Shown one piece after another: positions 27,505 through 34,954 of a stretch of 60,467 nucleotides of DNA; within the stretch, counting starts at the first letter, position 1, and each line of letters opens with the position of its first letter. Source of the DNA: Vulcanimicrobiota bacterium (lineage in GTDB: Bacteria > Vulcanimicrobiota > Vulcanimicrobiia > Eremiobacterales > Eremiobacteraceae); NCBI GenBank assembly GCA_019235715.1, contig JAFAKE010000048.1, forward strand, positions 1 through 60,467, in the 5' to 3' direction. A program made the position numbers and the translations under genes. A model generated the notes under the pieces. The model was not told where the DNA came from. It worked only from the letters and a program-made list of their open reading frames with translations, and made no database searches.

Positions 27505-28578
27505 ATGGAAAAGACGTTCAGCCTCGACCGCCGAGGCTTTTTCGGCACCGCAGCCATGACGATCGTCGCCGCCGAGCTCGGCATGCTCAAGCCTGCGAGC
27601 GCTCAATCGAGCGGCACGGTCGCCGCAGCTTCCGCGAGTGACTCGAGTCAAACGCAAGACCTCACTCCGGCGACTCCGCAGCATACGTCGTTCGCGGCGC
27701 TCAAACAAGTCAAAGCCGGGGTTCTCGACATCGGGTACGCCGAAGAAGGACCGGCCGACGGCCAGCCGGTGATCCTGCTGCACGGGTGGCCGTTCGACAT
27801 CCACGCGTACGTCGACGTCGCGCCGATTTTGGCGAAGGCCGGTTACCGCGTGATCGTTCCCTTCCAGCGCGGCTATGGCTCGACGACGTTCCTTTCCGCC
27901 GGCTCGTTCCGCACGGCGCAGCAATCGGTCTGCGGTGAAGACGTCGTCAACCTGATGGATGCGCTCAAGATCAAACAGGCGATCCTCGGCGGGTTCGATA
28001 TCGGATCGCGCACGGCGGCGGTCACCGCGCTGCTCTGGCCCGATCGCGTGAAGGCACTCGTGTTGGTGAGCGGCTACTTGATCGCAAACGTGCCGGCAAA
28101 TAAGCAGCCGGCCCCGCCAAAGGCTGAGTACGCGTTTTGGTATCAGTGGTATTTCTCGACGCAGCGCGGCCTCTTAGGCTACACGCAGTACACCTACGAC
28201 TTCAACAAGCTCGTCTGGTCGCTGCAGTCGCCGAAATGGCATTTCACCGATGCGACGTACGATCGCACGGCCGAATCGTTCAAGAACCCCGATCACGTCG
28301 CGATGGTGATTCACAACTACCGCTGGCGCATCGGCCTCGCGCCGGGCGACCCGAAATACGACAACCTAGAGAACAAGCTCTACGCGGGCCCGCCGGTCAC
28401 GCAGCCCACGATCACGATCGCGAGCGATTTCGACGGCGCGAATGCGCCCGGTACCGCATATCGCAGCAAGTTCACGGGCAAATACGCGCATCAAATACTC
28501 AACGGCATCGGTCACGACGTGCCGCAAGAGGCGCCGCAGGCATATGCCGACGCGATTCTCGCGGTCGCGAAGTATTAG
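27505..28578 (+). CDS. Tat-exported alpha/beta hydrolase with Asp nucleophile (epoxide hydrolase/dehalogenase-like)
   Basis: A 357-residue protein. The N-terminus has a twin-arginine signal (LDRRGFFGTAAMTIVAA) with cleavage near PASAQ. The hydrolase core has ILLHGWPFDIHAY, where the HGxP oxyanion motif is typical of epoxide hydrolases. The nucleophile elbow is LGGFDIGSRTA, placing Asp where serine esterases have Ser. The C-terminal histidine is in NGIGHDVPQEAP. This pattern is that of epoxide hydrolases and haloacid/haloalkane dehalogenases. The exact reaction is inference. GGGAGG lies 7 bases upstream of the ATG at 27505. Confidence 0.9.
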   Translation: MEKTFSLDRRGFFGTAAMTIVAAELGMLKPASAQSSGTVAAASASDSSQTQDLTPATPQHTSFAALKQVKAGVLDIGYAEEGPADGQPVILLHGWPFDIHAYVDVAPILAKAGYRVIVPFQRGYGSTTFLSAGSFRTAQQSVCGEDVVNLMDALKIKQAILGGFDIGSRTAAVTALLWPDRVKALVLVSGYLIANVPANKQPAPPKAEYAFWYQWYFSTQRGLLGYTQYTYDFNKLVWSLQSPKWHFTDATYDRTAESFKNPDHVAMVIHNYRWRIGLAPGDPKYDNLENKLYAGPPVTQPTITIASDFDGANAPGTAYRSKFTGKYAHQILNGIGHDVPQEAPQAYADAILAVAKY

Positions 28579-28581
28579 CGC

Positions 28582-29328
28582 CTACGTGTAGGGCGACGCA
28601 GCGAGCCGGTCGATCAGCCAGAGGGTCCCGGTACCGCTCAGCGGCGTGTTGCAATACGGACACGTGGCCGTCCCCGGCTCGATCGGCGCGCCGCACGATG
28701 GGCAGTGGGTCGGAGCGTTCGCACCGGTGGGCGGCGTCGTCGTGCCTGACGGACGCGTGAACGTCGCGAACTCGGTGAAGAAAGCGGGCTGCGCGCCGCC
28801 GTCCGTGACGACGCCGGTGGAATCGTTGGACGTGTAGCGCACCGATCGACCGGTGAAGCGCACGACGATCGACTCGCACGCGCCGTCGGTTGTGACTTTG
28901 AAGATCATCGGCGAGTCGATGGTCACGCCGGTCACGTGACGCACGAGGTTGGCGGCACGCCACGTCGTTATGCAGTTCGCCAGCTGCTCGGTATACGATT
29001 GCGTGGCGATACCTTGCAGCGCCCCCGCGTCCATATGATCTTCGGCATCGAGAGCGGCTAAGTACGTCTTTGACGCCTGCGTCAAGAACGAGACCTCCGA
29101 AAAACCCGGATCGATCTTTTGCAGCGACGCGATTTGATCGCGCGCCTGCTGCCACATCGGTTTCGGAGGTGTGGCCAACCCGCTGCCCGCACCCAGCGCC
29201 GCGGCCGGATCGTCGAGCATACCATCGGCCATCGTCGGATCGTCGGAGGACCATACGCGCGACCATACCGTCGTTTTGACGCGCACATCGCCGCCCAGGA
29301 GCCAAGAGATGAAGTTCAGCAATCCCAT
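28582..29328 (-). CDS. Tim44-like domain protein with C-terminal zinc ribbon
   Basis: A 248-residue protein. A short N-terminal segment (MGLLNFISWLLGGD) leads into a Tim44-like/NTF2-like fold (about 55-190), seen as DPGFSEVSFLTQASKTYLAAL and a strand-rich region ending FTRPSG. It finishes with a double-cysteine zinc ribbon, CPSCG and CPYCN (about 210-230). The function is unknown. Tim44-like domains in bacteria often sit in membrane-associated stress proteins. I chose the ATG at 29328, 11 bases after the stop of the HAD phosphatase gene. It is the last gene of the ddl-HAD run. Confidence 0.75.
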   Translation of the reverse strand: MGLLNFISWLLGGDVRVKTTVWSRVWSSDDPTMADGMLDDPAAALGAGSGLATPPKPMWQQARDQIASLQKIDPGFSEVSFLTQASKTYLAALDAEDHMDAGALQGIATQSYTEQLANCITTWRAANLVRHVTGVTIDSPMIFKVTTDGACESIVVRFTGRSVRYTSNDSTGVVTDGGAQPAFFTEFATFTRPSGTTTPPTGANAPTHCPSCGAPIEPGTATCPYCNTPLSGTGTLWLIDRLAASPYT

Positions 29329-29338
29329 CGTCGTCGTA

Positions 29339-30043
29339 TCAGCCCGCTTCTTCGACGGCACGCTCGCCGTGTGCGCCGTGCCGCCACCCCTCTAAGATAT
29401 CGGCCGCTTCGTCAGGCGTGCGCGCGTACGCGTCGGGTTCCCACTGGGCGAACGCCTCCACGGCGACCGGGCGCCACAGCGCAGCCACTGCCCGCACGCC
29501 GGCGCCGCGCGCGGCTTCGACGTCGAGCGGCGTGTCGCCGACATACGCGCACTCGCGCGCATCGGCTTCGAACGCCGCGAGCGCGTACAGCAGCGGCTCA
29601 CAATCGGGCTTGTGCCGGGCGGTGTCTTCCTTGGCGACTACTACCTCGAACGGCCGGTCTAAGTGACAGAGGATCAGGCCGCGCCGCGCCGTGTCCCTTA
29701 ATTTCGACGTCACGACGCCGAGGCGCAGTCCCGCGTCCTTAAGGCGGCGTACGAGGTGCGCGACGCCCGCCATCTGACGCACGCCGGCGTCATGGCGTTC
29801 CAGATTGTAGTCGATGTACGCGGCCATCGCACGCTCAAGTTCATCGCCGGCGAAATAGCGCTGCAGCGTATCGCGCAACGGCATGCCGAGATCGGCGAGG
29901 ATCTGCTCGGCCGGCATGAGCCTGCCCATCTTGCGATACGTATGGTCAAAGGATGAGACGATGAGATCGGTCGAGTCGATGAGCGTGCCGTCGAGATCGA
30001 AAAGCACAATGCGCAACGGCCGCCCTTGCTCACTGCCGCGCAT
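29339..30043 (-). CDS. HAD-superfamily phosphatase (phosphoglycolate/pyrophosphatase PpaX-like)
   Basis: A 234-residue HAD hydrolase. Motif I is VLFDLDGTLIDS (nucleophile Asp at about 16, general acid at about 18), motif II is GVVTSKL, motif III is the lysine in ARHKPDCEP, and motif IV is CAYVGDTPLDVEAARGAG. The four-helix cap between motifs I and II marks subfamily IA, as in Gph and PpaX. It dephosphorylates a small phospho-substrate such as 2-phosphoglycolate or pyrophosphate, which sequence cannot separate. It starts one base after the ddl stop. Confidence 0.9.
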   Translation of the reverse strand: MRGSEQGRPLRIVLFDLDGTLIDSTDLIVSSFDHTYRKMGRLMPAEQILADLGMPLRDTLQRYFAGDELERAMAAYIDYNLERHDAGVRQMAGVAHLVRRLKDAGLRLGVVTSKLRDTARRGLILCHLDRPFEVVVAKEDTARHKPDCEPLLYALAAFEADARECAYVGDTPLDVEAARGAGVRAVAALWRPVAVEAFAQWEPDAYARTPDEAADILEGWRHGAHGERAVEEAG

Positions 30044-30044
30044 T

Positions 30045-30977
30045 CTAGGACGCCTTCACCGCCGCGCGCGAAAGCGCGGCTTGGATGAGTTGCTCGATCA
30101 CGGCGTTGTACGGGATGCCGTCGGCTGCGGCCGCTTCCGGAAATAAGCTGAGCGGTGTGAGCCCCGGCAACGTGTTGCACTCGAGCACGTAGGACGAATT
30201 CGCCACCGTCATCAGAACATCGACGCGCGAATAGTCGCGGCAGCCGAGCGCGCGGTGCAGTGCAAGCGCATGGCGCTGCATGCCGGCAGCTGCGCCTGCC
30301 GGTACGTGCGCCGGCACGACGTGCGTGCTCGCGCCGGGCGTATATTTCGCGTGATAGGTGTAGAAGTCGTCATGCGGCGTAATCTCGATGACCGGTAGCG
30401 CGCGTTCGCCCAAAATGGCGACCGTGAACTCGCGGCCCTCGATGTATTCCTCAACGACGACCCACGGGCCGAACGCGCTCGCCTCTTCAACCGCGTCTTC
30501 CCATCGCTCGGCGAAGTGCACGATGCTGACGCCGACGGCGGAACCTTCAGCGCGCGGCTTGACGACGCACGGCAACCCGATCGCCTCGGGTGGACGCGCC
30601 GCCGCGTCGCCGCTCGCATCGAGCAGGACGCCGCGCGGCGTCGGAATGTCGAGCGAACGCGCCAATGCTTTGGTGATCCACTTGTCCATCGCGATCGCGC
30701 TCGCGCGCGATCCGGATCCCTGATATGGGACCTGCAGCCAATCGAGCAACGCTTGCACGGTGCCGTCCTCGCCCGCGCCGCCGTGCAGCGCATTGAAGAC
30801 CGCATCGGGCCGCATCTGCGCAAGCGTTTCGATGAAGCGCTCGTCGGCGTCCAGCGTCGTACACGGATAGCCAAGGTCTTGCAGCGCGGCGCTGACTCCC
30901 GCGCCGGTCTGCAGGCTGATCTCGCGCTCGGCGGATCGACCGCCCGCGATCACCGCAATCGCCGGCTTGTTCGCCAT
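30045..30977 (-). CDS. ddl: D-alanine-D-alanine ligase
   Basis: A 310-residue ATP-grasp enzyme that joins two D-Ala for the peptidoglycan pentapeptide, supplying MurF. Signatures are AVIAGGRSAEREISLQTG at the N-terminus, FNALHGGAGEDGTVQALLD, KPRAEGSAVGVSIV in the ATP-grasp core, VLECNTLPGLTPLSLFPEAA at the C-terminal metal/substrate loop. The Tyr in YHAKYTPGASTH lies in the omega-loop region that in many Ddl enzymes selects D-Ala over D-Lac. It is followed by the HAD gene with one base between them. Confidence 0.96.
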   Translation of the reverse strand: MANKPAIAVIAGGRSAEREISLQTGAGVSAALQDLGYPCTTLDADERFIETLAQMRPDAVFNALHGGAGEDGTVQALLDWLQVPYQGSGSRASAIAMDKWITKALARSLDIPTPRGVLLDASGDAAARPPEAIGLPCVVKPRAEGSAVGVSIVHFAERWEDAVEEASAFGPWVVVEEYIEGREFTVAILGERALPVIEITPHDDFYTYHAKYTPGASTHVVPAHVPAGAAAGMQRHALALHRALGCRDYSRVDVLMTVANSSYVLECNTLPGLTPLSLFPEAAAADGIPYNAVIEQLIQAALSRAAVKAS

Positions 30978-31052
30978 CCTGCGCTCACATCATAAAGTGA
31001 AACGGCGGCGCGAGAACCGTGCCGCCGCTCGTTCAAAGTCTGCGAACCTCGC

Positions 31053-31433
31053 TCACATGCCTCCAGGGCAATGCACCTGGAAGGTGCCCTTGTCGGAGAC
31101 CGCGCTTTGTGGGGTCAGGACGTGCAGCCGTGCCCAGTACGCGCCGCTCTTGCTCGTCGTCCACACGTCGGAGACTTGCTTCGAACCGCCTGCCGGAATC
31201 GTCGTCGAATGCGTCGCGAGATATCCGTTGCTGCGCTCCCAGCGATATGTGATCGGTGTGTTGGCCGGACCGTGGATCGTGCCCGTGAAGTTCTCGGCAA
31301 ACGGGCAGGCAAGGCCGGCTACATTGCTATTGTGTATGTGGACCGTGATATTCGTCGATGCCGCGGTGGCCGCCGCCGCGCACAGCACGCCGAAGGCAAC
31401 GGTGAATACGAGAAGCTTTGACAAGAGTCGCAT
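31053..31433 (-). CDS. Small secreted protein, unknown function
   Basis: A 126-residue protein with a signal peptide (about 1-25, ending AATAA). The mature part is a small beta-sandwich-like domain (NITVHIHNSNVAGLACPF, ITYRWERSNGYLATHS, GAYWARLHVLTP) with two cysteines that could bridge (LAC and HCPGGM). I know no matching family. The ATG at 31433 is chosen over a TTG two codons upstream because AAGGAGG is 9 bases in front of it. It lies between murB and ddl in the cell-wall run, so an envelope role is possible but unproven. Confidence 0.65.
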   Translation of the reverse strand: MRLLSKLLVFTVAFGVLCAAAATAASTNITVHIHNSNVAGLACPFAENFTGTIHGPANTPITYRWERSNGYLATHSTTIPAGGSKQVSDVWTTSKSGAYWARLHVLTPQSAVSDKGTFQVHCPGGM

Positions 31434-31546
31434 CGTCAAGGGCCTCCTTCATGCCGGCGTGCGAACAAGGACGCACCCGGTGATGGGCGGTTATCGGCGC
31501 AATCAGCATCATCCTCTTACGGGACGGGCGTGCGAGCGCACGCTTG

Positions 31547-32440
31547 CTACGAGAGGACGTGTACTTCCAGTTCGAGCTGGACGCCGCTCTTCTCTTTGAC
31601 CGCTTCGCGCACGCGCGCGGCCAGCGCGAGGACGTCAGCGCACGTCGCGCCGCCACGGTTGACGATGAAATTCGCGTGTTTTTCGGACACCTGTGCGCCG
31701 CCGACTTCCCAGCCCTTGCATCCTGCGGCTTCGATCAACCGGCCGGCGTGGTTGCCGCGCGGGTTGCGGAACATGCTGCCGGAATTGGGCAGCTCGAGCG
31801 GCTGCGTCGCATTGCGCCGCGCGATGCGGCGTTTCAGCTCCGCCTGCAGCGCAGCCGGATCGCCGGGTGTGAGCTCGAGCTCGGCCGCGGTGACCACCGC
31901 GCGCTGATCCAACGACGAGCGGCGATAGGAGAACTCCGGGGTCGTGAACGTCTGCAGCGGCTCGCCGGCGACGAGCACCTCAACGCGCTTGATGATGTCG
32001 CCGATCTCGACGTCGGTGCCGGCGTTCATGCGCACCGCGCCGCCGATCGTTCCGGGAATTCCGACGAGCGCTTCGGCGCCGCTCAGTCCCGCCAACGCCG
32101 CTTCGCGACATAACGAGACGATCGGCGTCGCCGCGCCCGCGCGTACGCGCGTGCCGTTGATGACGACCTTGGTGAAATCGCCGACGAGGCGCACGACCAG
32201 CCCCGGATATCCCTCATCGCGCACCAGCAGATTGCTGCCGAAACCGATGATCGCCCACGGGATTGAAAGTTGCTGCGCGAGGCTCAAGGTCGCAGCAAGG
32301 TTGACGATGCTGCTGATCTCCGCGTATGCAGCCGCCGGGCCGCCGACCTTCATCGACGTCTTGGGCGCGAGCGGCATGTCGAATTCGAGATTCTTGCCGG
32401 CGGTGCTGCGCAAGGCGGCGCGTTGCGCCTCGCTCAGCAC
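31547..32440 (-). CDS. murB: UDP-N-acetylenolpyruvoylglucosamine reductase
   Basis: A 297-residue flavoenzyme that reduces UDP-GlcNAc-enolpyruvate to UDP-MurNAc. It is of the type IIb length. FAD-binding motifs are IIGFGSNLLVRDEGYPGLVV and EALVGIPGTIGGAVRMNAG. The catalytic Ser/Glu region is LELPNSGSMFRNPRGNHAG, with a catalytic glutamate near ELEVHVLS. It starts with GTG at 32440 inside the murC stop region (7-base overlap), so the two are coupled. Confidence 0.96.
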   Translation of the reverse strand: MLSEAQRAALRSTAGKNLEFDMPLAPKTSMKVGGPAAAYAEISSIVNLAATLSLAQQLSIPWAIIGFGSNLLVRDEGYPGLVVRLVGDFTKVVINGTRVRAGAATPIVSLCREAALAGLSGAEALVGIPGTIGGAVRMNAGTDVEIGDIIKRVEVLVAGEPLQTFTTPEFSYRRSSLDQRAVVTAAELELTPGDPAALQAELKRRIARRNATQPLELPNSGSMFRNPRGNHAGRLIEAAGCKGWEVGGAQVSEKHANFIVNRGGATCADVLALAARVREAVKEKSGVQLELEVHVLS

Positions 32441-33888
32441 GCAGACTGACCGATTCCGGCGTCGGCGGCCGACAGCGTCGCGGCGAGCTCGTGCGCGACG
32501 CCGCCGATATCGCCCGCTCCAAGCGTGAGCGCGAGATCACCCGGTCCGAGCGTGCGTTGGAGGTACGCGAGCACGTCCGCGCCCTTCGGCAGATACGTCA
32601 CGTTCTTCGCCGCGTCGAGATCGCGCACGCACTCGACGATCGCTTCGGCGCGCACGCCGGGCAACGCGACTTCGCCGGCAGGGTAGATGTCGGTCACGAG
32701 GATCTCGTCGGCGCCGAGCAGCGCGTGTGCGAAATCGCGGAACAGATAGGCCGTGCGGCTGTAGCGGTGCGGCTGAAATGCGGCGACGATATGGCCCGGC
32801 CAGTACGCACGCGCTGCCGCGATCGTCTCTTGCACTGCCGTGGGATGGTGCGCGTAGTCGTCCACGATCTTCATATCGGGGCGGTCGTACAAGATCTGGA
32901 ACCGGCGCGCAACGCCGCGGAAGCGCCCGAGCGCATCGGCGATGCGCTCGAAGGGCACCCCGAATTCGAGGCCGACGGCGAGTGCGCACAGCGCGTTGTG
33001 GACGTTGATGCGGCCGGGCACGCGCAGGCGCACGCTGCCCAGCGGTGCGCCGCGATGCGAGACTGCGAATGCGGATCCGAAATCGGCCAACTGCATGTCC
33101 TCTGCGCGCACCGTCGCCGCAGCGTCGAAGCCCGCGGTGATGACCTTCGGGTCGCCCAACAGCTTCGGCGATTGATTGAAGCGGCGGATCAGTTCGTTGA
33201 CCGCCGGACAGTCTGCCGATGCGACGATGCAGCCGTTAGGCGGCACGCGATTGATGAACAGCGAGAACGTATCGATGAGATGCTCGAGGTCGCGGTAATA
33301 GCCGAGATGATCGTTCTCGATGTTCGTCACGACTGCGCACGTCGGCGTCAGGCGTAGGAACGAGGCGTCGCTTTCGTCGGCTTCTGCGACGACGACGTCC
33401 CCCGAACCCAAACGCGCGTTCGCGCCAAGATCGTTGACTTCACCGCCGATCAAGACGGTCGACTCGAATCCGCCGGCATCCAGCACCAGCGAGATCATCG
33501 AAGTCGTCGTCGTCTTGCCGTGGGTCCCCGAAACGGCGACCGCCCGCTTGTCCGCCATGATCTGCGCGAGCATCTCAGCCCGCTGGAGCACCGGCACGCG
33601 CGCGCGCTGCGCGGCGATGACTTCGGGGTTGTCCAACGGGATCGCGGACGAGATGATGACGGCGTCGGCGCCCTTGATATTAGCCGAGGCATGCCCCAGG
33701 AACACTTTGGCGCCGAGTGCGCGCAATTTTTCGATGGTGTTGTTCTTGGCCAGATCCGAGCCGGAAACTGTGATGCCCATCGCAATCAGCACGCGCGCGA
33801 TAGCGCTCATGCCAACACCGCCGATACCTACGAAGTGAACGTGCCGGTATGCAACCATCCCGGAATTATGTTTTATGTGTCCCGACAT
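32434..33888 (-). CDS. murC: UDP-N-acetylmuramate-L-alanine ligase
   Basis: A 484-residue Mur ligase that adds L-Ala to UDP-MurNAc. The N-terminal domain has VHFVGIGGVGMSAIARVL. The ATP loop is AVSGTHGKTTTTSMISLVL. The substrate motif is AVVTNIENDHLGYY, and the C-terminal domain has VDDYAHHPTAVQETI. The ATG at 33888 gives a normal length. It overlaps the 5' end of no other coding gene, although an alternative start (33858) lies ten codons in. murC and murB form their own short unit, separated from murG by two unrelated genes. Confidence 0.95.
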   Translation of the reverse strand: MSGHIKHNSGMVAYRHVHFVGIGGVGMSAIARVLIAMGITVSGSDLAKNNTIEKLRALGAKVFLGHASANIKGADAVIISSAIPLDNPEVIAAQRARVPVLQRAEMLAQIMADKRAVAVSGTHGKTTTTSMISLVLDAGGFESTVLIGGEVNDLGANARLGSGDVVVAEADESDASFLRLTPTCAVVTNIENDHLGYYRDLEHLIDTFSLFINRVPPNGCIVASADCPAVNELIRRFNQSPKLLGDPKVITAGFDAAATVRAEDMQLADFGSAFAVSHRGAPLGSVRLRVPGRINVHNALCALAVGLEFGVPFERIADALGRFRGVARRFQILYDRPDMKIVDDYAHHPTAVQETIAAARAYWPGHIVAAFQPHRYSRTAYLFRDFAHALLGADEILVTDIYPAGEVALPGVRAEAIVECVRDLDAAKNVTYLPKGADVLAYLQRTLGPGDLALTLGAGDIGGVAHELAATLSAADAGIGQSAC

Positions 33889-34000
33889 TGGGCCCCTTTG
33901 CTCGTTGCCAGGACTCACGCACCCGGCCGCCTTATTCCGATTTTGTTCTTCCCTATTTTGCGATAGCCGTGTCCGCACCATCGGCAAAAGGAGACGTTTA

Positions 34001-34933
34001 ATGAAGCGTTTGTCGCTGCTCGCTGCCCTCGTTGTGATGTGGGCGACGTCCGGCTGCTCGTCAAGCTCGACCTCTACACCACCGACGCCCGCTCCACAGG
34101 CGATTTACGTGAGCAGCTTTACCTCGCCGGGCGAACTGGCCAAGGTCGCACTGCCTATGACGGCAAGCTCGAGCGTCACTTATCTAACCCCGACTGGGCT
34201 TGTGAATTCGATCTCGTTGCGCTTCGATCACGCCGGCAACCTGTGGTCCGGAAACGACTTCACTACCGGCGTCGCCACAGGCTATGCGGCCCCGATCACA
34301 AATGCGAGCACTCCTTTCGCGACGATCAACATCGTCGGAGCGATGAACCCTGAGGCGGTCGCCTTTGACGCTGCCGGCAACCTGTGGGTCGCCGATGGTG
34401 GCGCCGGCAAGGTTTACGAATTCACGCCGCCGTTCAGCGGCAGCATCACTCCGGCCCCAGCGCTCACGATCTCAAGCATTGCGGCCCCGACCGGACTGGC
34501 GTTTGATTCCGCCGGTAATCTCTACATATCCAGTGAGTCGACTGGTACGATACAGATCTTCAATCCGCCGTTTGCGGCCGCGACAGCCTCGCCGATCACC
34601 GGGCTTAGCTCGCCGAAGGGGCTCGCATTCGACGCAACGGGCAACCTTTACATCGCCGACTTCTCAGGCAAAGTCAGTCGCATGAACGCGCCGACGGCGG
34701 GCGGTGGCGCGATCAGCACCATCGACACGGCGACCGGAATCACGAGTCCAGAAGATGTGGCGGTTGACAGTGCCGGAAACGTGTATGTGACGGATCTCCA
34801 GTTTCCGACCGTCTCTATGTTCCCGACCGCGACGACCCCATTCAGCGCGACCCTGGCTCCGAGTGTCGTGCTGACGCTGAGCGGCTTTCCCGCGGGCGTG
34901 CACGCGGGCGGCGTAGCGGTTGGAGCGCCCTAA
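34001..34933 (+). CDS. Beta-propeller (NHL-like) lipoprotein
   Basis: A 310-residue lipoprotein. The signal and lipobox are MKRLSLLAALVVMWATSGC. The mature part has about five blades with the repeat (A/G)xAFDxxGNL(Y/W)(I/V)AD or close, for example AFDAAGNLWVAD, AFDSAGNLYISS, AFDATGNLYIADF and AVDSAGNVYVTDL, like NHL or vgb/SMP-30-type propellers. A clear AAAAGGAG lies 7 bases before the ATG. It is the only plus-strand gene inside the cell-wall region, converging with the S9 peptidase and divergent from murC. Its role is unknown. Its base composition is lower in GC than the mur genes. Confidence 0.8.
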   Translation: MKRLSLLAALVVMWATSGCSSSSTSTPPTPAPQAIYVSSFTSPGELAKVALPMTASSSVTYLTPTGLVNSISLRFDHAGNLWSGNDFTTGVATGYAAPITNASTPFATINIVGAMNPEAVAFDAAGNLWVADGGAGKVYEFTPPFSGSITPAPALTISSIAAPTGLAFDSAGNLYISSESTGTIQIFNPPFAAATASPITGLSSPKGLAFDATGNLYIADFSGKVSRMNAPTAGGGAISTIDTATGITSPEDVAVDSAGNVYVTDLQFPTVSMFPTATTPFSATLAPSVVLTLSGFPAGVHAGGVAVGAP

Positions 34934-34954
34934 GCCGCCGGCTGCGCGATCGGA

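Noticed and set aside
32326-33357. 343-codon plus-strand ORF opposite murC and murB
   Set aside because: Antisense frame, composition driven by GC-rich third positions.
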